A stretch of DNA of 64,000 nucleotides from Augochlora pura. Taxonomy: Eukaryota; Arthropoda; Insecta; Hymenoptera; Halictidae. The stretch lies in NCBI RefSeq assembly GCF_028453695.1, contig NC_135781.1:24489640-24553639 (forward strand), written 5' to 3'. A program made the translations under genes and the position numbers. The notes under the pieces are model-generated. The model searched no databases, had not been told where the DNA came from, and was given only the letters and a program-made list of their open reading frames with translations. The first letter of the stretch is position 1; each line of letters begins with the position of its first letter. Shown piece after piece: positions 58,579-64,000 of this stretch.

Positions 58579-61184
58579 CTATATACACAATAAAATAATA
58601 TACATATAATTAAAGCAATTTAAAAGATATCACAATTATTTAAAAACATAGCAATTATACTTAAAAATACAAAAGATTCAGCAATAAACGATTAAAATTA
58701 TTTGTTAAATAAAAAAACAGATTGTATACACACCTGCCAAGCAGACGGTTCAGTGCACCCATTGCTTTCCTGTTCTGATAATTCACCTCTAGGTGGCATA
58801 GTTTCATCAGCTCTCATGTTAACACTCTTTACTTCTTCATCTATACCTACTCCACCTTCACTGCTCGCCATAGATTGCTGACTGGTTGCACTAACAGCTT
58901 TTTGTGAAGAATCACTTATAAATGTACTAGGAACTAAGATGTGAAGCCCATCAAATTCAAAAGCATTCATTGGACCTGCATGGGCATCTTCATTTAAACT
59001 AAGTAGTTCCATTGATGGTTTTTGTATAATTGATTTAGAAGAATGGAAACTCTTTGAATCAGAACTACTTGCAACAGCTATAGATTCTGACAGATTTACA
59101 AGATTACTTTTATTTGGTGTACTAGTATATTGTTCGTGCGATGATGATGTTGATTGTTGTGAAATTGTGGGAAATGAGCTCACATGTTCAGTTATTACAG
59201 ATTGATATGCTGAATTCCCTTCCATTTTCTTCTCAACAGTTTCATTCAAAAAGATTTCTGATTGATCTGCTTTCACATCTTGCTCCATAGAAGAACAATC
59301 AATAGGATCTTTCTCTGGTGTTGCATCCATTGCTATATTACTTTCTTCATCATGGCTTATACCATTATCTATATGACAAAATGAATGCACTGAAGCAGGT
59401 GAACATGGTTTACTGAGATCCTTTCTCACCCTTAATACAGAGATACCACTGCTCACAGATAATGGGGTATGTGATCTCACATTATCTGAATTTTCTCCAT
59501 ATTTAATGAAAGGTGTATGAGGACTTTGAATTTCTTCTATTTCCATATCTGCTTCATCAAAATTATCCTGTGTTTCATTTTTCTCATCTTCATTATCGTC
59601 ATCTTGTAATGTGTTTGCATCAAAACCAACTGGATAAGAATTAAGGTTTTCATGTGAACCAAATACTGAACGAACAGAATAGGTTGCAGGACGACTGTCT
59701 GCTGGCATTGGTGACACAGGTGCAGACAAGCTGTTCTTATAACGATATGAAAGACTTAAATTTTTATCTTCTTTACTATCTACATCAATTTCTGAACTTT
59801 CACTAATTTTTATTTCTATAGTGGATTTACAACTGTTTTCAAATTCACTGGAACTGTTAGCTGTTGTTTCATGAATCACAGTTTCTGCTCTTTTTGGAGG
59901 AGAAGAGGGTGGATCTTCTTTTGGATTGTCCTCTTTTTTCTTGTCATCTGTGCCAGTAGATTTTTTATGTGATTCAGTATCAAATTCATTTTCCATAATA
60001 GTAATTAAAAGACGTTCTAACTGTTCTACTTCAGGTTGAGCTGGATCTTTAGTTGCACTTTCTATGGGTATTTGAGATAAGGTACCTTCAGTTTCATTTA
60101 CTTCTGTGCAAGGAACTTTTTCTGTAGTTGTCTCTTCAAATTCCTTCGCTGATGTCACTAATGGTACTTCAGGCATGTTATCTTTATTATTATCTTCCTC
60201 ATCTTTATATGTCTGCATATATTCTTCTTGTGCATCCAAGGATTCATATTGCATAGGTTTACATTGAACATCTATAGTAACAACACATGAATTTTCACCC
60301 TCATCAATATCAGGCAACACACTTTCAACTTTATCATCCTCAACATTACAAGTGATCGCCAATGTTCTTGGAATGTTATCATATTCATCCTGAATAATAT
60401 GTCGATTTTCATTACTCGAATTAGTGGGCTCTTGTTGTTCAGTTTCTATTTGAATTGTGCCGGTCTCACTTTCATTTTGATGAATAGAATTTTCTTCGTT
60501 TAACGATGGAGGTGAAACTGGAAGATTAATATCTGATAACACTTGTTCAGATTCTTGTTCTGATTCGGGCAAAATCTCAGGTAAGATTTGTTTTGGCTCG
60601 GAATTATTTACAGGTATAGCAATGGCAGTCCTGCCACTTGTTTCGCCTGCCATAGTTACTATTGACCTGCCTCTAGTTGCATTAGGTATAGTTGTGACTG
60701 GTGAGATCATCTGAACAGTTGGTATTTGTTGTTGCTGATACATACCATATGGATTATACAGCATCTGCATCATTTGATTAGCTTGAGGAGCCATTGCATA
60801 CTGTGGTATCATCATAGTGCCATTGTTCACAAACTGTTGATAACTGAACGAAGCAAATTGAGGTGGCATCACAGTACCGATCGGTGGACATTCGAAGATT
60901 GGTCCTATAGGATATGGTGATTGAGTTGACAAATGAGTATTCTGTGAAACTGGTGGTGTACTCTGCGGTGATTGTACAGATGGAGAAGTTGGAGGCGCAG
61001 ATGGTGATAGCTGAGTTTGTGGTGACAGTGAGGAATTAGAACTGGCTTTGATAAGAGCTTCGATGACTTGTTCTTTTGGATGTGTGTCCAAATGTCTTTG
61101 CAAGCTGATACCCTCGCGTAAATAGAGGGTACAAACAGGACAAGCCACTGCACCCCCTGATGTTCCATTGTTGGTAAGATCCAT
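56911..61184 (-). CDS. Large C2H2 zinc-finger protein, two coding exons, 1,372 aa
   Basis: Probably a nuclear DNA-binding regulator. The two large open frames are one gene. Exon 1 (61184-58734) ends TGGCAG|GTGTGT; exon 2 (58578-56911) follows gtgtatatag and continues in phase 0 as AWQ-LYAGQESSRMSTSYDLM. The first finger is at residues about 15-36 (CPVCTLYLREGISLQRHLDTH). A long Ser/Thr/Gln/Glu-rich disordered region (about 50-820) follows, then a cluster of about 14 fingers. One cluster finger is unusual: YICHCGEVFHTKKKLAWHKETH has C-x-C spacing. Linkers such as GIKPFPC, GERPYEC and GARPYTC are TGEKP-like in the C-terminal half, suggesting sequence-specific DNA contact. I do not recognise a named orthologue. 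A shorter isoform starting at MSTSYDL in exon 2 is conceivable. Confidence 0.9.
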
Positions 61185-61315
61185 TCTGTCTCGGATATTT
61201 TCTTTACAATAGCAATTTCCAAACTACTACATTGAACACTGCAAACGTGTTAAAATACTCTGTAAAATGTTGACGGTGCAGCGATAATATCACTAACTTT
61301 TTTTTCTAATTGACA

Positions 61316-61520
61316 CGTCTTCGCCGTCACTGTCGTTCTCGGCGTTTCCGTCGTCACCGTCAGTATACTTGTCGTGAGGGTCGTCGTCGTTCTCGACGCC
61401 GTCCTCGTCGTTATCGTTGCCGTTTTCGTAATCGTAGTCGGCGTCGTTGTCGCCGCCGTCGTGGCTATCGTTACCGTGGTGGTCGCCGTCGTGATGAATG
61501 TTATAATCGTACTGGTCGTA
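61316..61520. repeat. Degenerate GTC/CGT trinucleotide tract upstream of the zinc-finger start
   Basis: About 200 bp built from CGTCGTCG-like words with many substitutions. It gives an Arg-rich frame on plus and a Thr-rich frame on minus, both of which are composition artefacts. It lies 130-340 bp upstream of the zinc-finger ATG, so it may be transcribed in the 5' UTR or be part of the promoter. Confidence 0.75.
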
Positions 61521-61970
61521 CTCGTCGGAATTTGCCCCGTATCGTTAATGCATATCGCCAACGGCTATTTGCATTTCGGGCCCTATCAGGCTTGCAAGCA
61601 CGCTTGAGCACGGCATATGCACAGCCGACACGTTGCACCAGCCAGTGCCCCAAAAATATCGACGTTCATGGCTACCTGGTTTGTGTGTGCGATGGAGCCA
61701 GCAAGGCAGTCGCGGACAAATCAATATCTTATTAAATCGCCAGCCTCCCCTGCTCTTATTAAATTACACATGCACCATTCACACACACTCGTAACGGAGC
61801 ACCTTTCCCAACCTTCTGTACGTTAACTTGCCCCAAAAGTCTTTTGTTTCTCATTCGATTATCGAAACGGCATGTTTTTCGCCCGATTCCAGCCTAAAAA
61901 CACAACAGAAAACAGTGACGACTGGTATTCCACCTTAGAATGAGAACAACAAGAGGTCTCACTACAAATG

Positions 61971-61986
61971 TGGCGCCCCCTTGCAC
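61971..61986 (-). promoter_or_regulatory. CTCF-like site
   Basis: The minus strand reads TGCAAGGGGGCGCCA; its core AGGGGGCGC equals the conserved CTCF core shared by insects and vertebrates. It sits about 0.8 kb upstream of the zinc-finger gene. Motif match only. Confidence 0.3.
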
Positions 61987-62389
61987 GATGCCCTATTAGC
62001 AACCTCCTCCCAGATTTAGTCGATTGTGACACAATCATTTCCTTTTCTACCGACTATTCAATGTCGCCATAAACTAACTCTCCAAATAGATCGAATGCTT
62101 TATAGGTATTCATGTCTAGATCGTTTTATCAATTTAGAAATCCTAAACATCACAGCCCACATTTAATATTGATTTGAGATAAAAATTGGTATTAACAAGT
62201 TTAAATGATAATACTTTGGAAGTGAAAACATGTGCATTGCTATGTTTTATCCTTACATATAGGTTCTCAGAAGGTGGATGTGCAAGAATATTTTGGATAA
62301 AACCGTTATCGTATGTAGTGACAAAATATCGAAACTAATAAATAATTTGTCGACTATCGATAATTTCTTAAGGAAAAATATCATCCATC

Positions 62390-62455
62390 GGTAATTCGGC
62401 TAGCAGTTTCAGCATTTTACCACTATATCTAATGTCGCTATTTTTATACAGTAAT
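62390..62455 (+). repeat. Fragment of the dispersed repeat
   Basis: GGCTAGCAGTTTCAGCATTT followed by CCACTATATCTAATGTCGCT matches the minus-strand sequence at about 28130-28185 (GGCTAGCAGTTTAAGCATTT, then TCTAATGGCGCTG). It shows the repeat is dispersed and not only local to the RhoGEF 3' side. Confidence 0.6.
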
Positions 62456-64000
62456 AAGTCCTACTCTTTCACACTTCCAGGCCGAAGTTCGATTCGTTAG
62501 CGAGGGTTAATATAGAAATTTTCTTTGCTCTGATTGATTGGCAATTTACTGGTAAGACAGTGCTGCCCTCACAATCAAAGATAAAAAGAGAAAACAGCGA
62601 GCAAGCAAGAGAACATGAAATTAGCACAGCTACATGTAGAGCAAGTTACATTGACGAACGATGTAGCTTGTCTCACTCCATCGTGCTTACAGTCTTACTG
62701 TTTTCACGCATCTATTCGATTGCGTGCCATCAGAAACACGCGCCGCGAAATTCAATTTTTTAAGTAGCTTCAAATAATAAAATTTGTTACTTCATAGGAT
62801 TCACGAAAACGTATTTGCTGCGGAGTCAAGTTTTGCGTCTATTTGCTACTTACAAAATCCATTTTACATCAACACTACTTCATAATTATTAGCTCTATGT
62901 AATTATCGATTTCGAATTTATTATAGAACGATCGAAGTTTTTTCCGATCTGCAACTGATTGGAAATCGAAAGTTACATCGATTGCCCGAGTCACACCACG
63001 TGGAGGTTAATAGATTGGAGACTCGAAAGGGAATCGGAACGAAACCAGATTTTATTATGGCCCTTTTCTTACAAGTTTTACTTTTACAAATGTACTTGTA
63101 CAAATTCTATTACCTGTCTAAAGGAAGCACGAAAAGTGTGCAGACGCAGGACCCAATAGTGTATTTTCTGGAACAAATGATTCGTCTTACGAATAAAGCA
63201 GCAAGAATTGTACTAGAATCGTACATTCGTACTAGATATTTGCAATTACGTACGTCCTAAATGTTTATTCCAAAGTAACATCTAAAACACAAATGTTTCA
63301 ATGGTTCTAAATATATTTAAACAAGTTTGCTTTTCAAATATTTCCCGCGCGCGTGTCTACGCGTACATCAGCTGTGTTTCAATCTCGTGCTGGACAGCTG
63401 TGAAGTGATTTAATCTATACTTTAAATAACGACGGAGGATTTAAATGGCTGCGCAGTAGTTATATTTCTGGTTTATGACACTTTTTTAAATAGTTCGTTA
63501 ATCGTAATTAGTATGTAAACGTTGAAAATTCTAGTGGATTTCATTATGTCATGTTTACTGGCGTGGTTTCGCATAGAAATAGAAATAAGCGTAAAAGGGA
63601 GTAGAGATAAATCATATAATCTATTTTTGTAAAATAGGGTTGTCATAAACAACCCTTCCCAAGTTAATTATAAATTGTGACCGACATACTCTTGCTGAAG
63701 TTACTTTAACTATATTATTTAAAAATGACAGAAGAATTACGTGAGTAATTATTTGACTTTAACATAAAATAAACATTTATGTGTTGCATGCTTATTTCAG
63801 ATAAAAAATATTTATGTGCGTAACTGATCAATCGCGATTTATACTTTTAAAAACTTTTGTTATTTGTTACAAGTATGTAAGCATTAATTATTATATTTTC
63901 AGTAGCAAAAAGCCTTCTTTAATATACATTGCGAAAGATACCTGATCAGTAAATTATAAAAACCTCATTGCACTAATTTGTCAAACTTTCAATTAATGAC

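Larger units (their letters stand above)
61185..64000. other. Upstream region of zinc-finger gene and right edge
   Basis: Includes the 5' UTR/promoter of the zinc-finger gene, the GTC-rich tract, a CTCF-like site, a fragment of the dispersed repeat (62390-62455) and AT-rich DNA. At 63725 a short ATG-containing stretch (MTEEL, then GTGAGT) could be a first exon of another gene, but no continuation is found. Confidence 0.5.

Noticed and set aside
61310..61735. Arg-rich frame (plus) and Thr-rich frame (minus) at the GTC tract
   Set aside because: Both are direct readings of a trinucleotide repeat and not protein-like sequence.
62982..63260. 92-codon plus-strand frame near the right edge
   Set aside because: Looks hydrophobic in part but starts without good context, overlaps another frame and matches no family.
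63725..63815. Possible first exon MTEEL with GTGAGT donor and a 60-nt intron
   Set aside because: Both possible continuations hit stops within a few codons; cannot be supported without sequence beyond the window.

Overview
The window looks like nuclear DNA from an insect, most likely a bee or another hymenopteran. Genes are split by spliceosomal introns, the background is AT-rich with short CpG-rich islands, and non-coding DNA takes up most of the space. All four protein genes have metazoan counterparts, and I see no operons, CRISPR arrays, tRNA or rRNA genes. Gene models were built by hand, by matching GT/AG sites and reading phase across exons. Each recognised gene then reads as one uninterrupted protein.

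Layout. (1) 473-27741, plus strand: the 3' part (18 exons, about 1,100 residues) of a Rho guanine-nucleotide exchange factor of the ARHGEF17/TEM4 type. It has DH exons, a PH-like segment and a C-terminal beta-propeller. Its 14.8-kb intron (2049-16834) holds CpG-rich patches and a possible alternative first coding exon. (2) 27742-35011: a repeat-rich spacer with an unclassified repeat family that includes an inverted pair. (3) 45876-35012, minus strand: a complete six-exon class A GPCR of 399 residues, most like prostanoid (PGE2-type) receptors. (4) 45877-51136: a spacer with a CpG-rich, E2F/NRF1-like island and a possible LTR fragment. (5) 51137-53655, plus strand: complete BRAP (BRCA1-associated protein/IMP), six exons, 554 residues. 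(6) 61184-56911, minus strand: a two-exon, 1,372-residue C2H2 zinc-finger protein with about 15 fingers, convergent with BRAP. Upstream of it lie a degenerate GTC-repeat tract and a CTCF-like motif.

The genes do not form a pathway by position. ARHGEF17 acts on Rho GTPases and actin, BRAP on Ras/MAPK signalling and ubiquitin, the GPCR on lipid or ligand sensing, and the zinc-finger protein probably on transcription. The most novel-looking items are the dispersed repeat family behind ARHGEF17, the tandem TTAA-flanked MITEs in its intron, the candidate alternative start of the RhoGEF, and the alternative tails of the GPCR. I found no clearly new multi-gene system.
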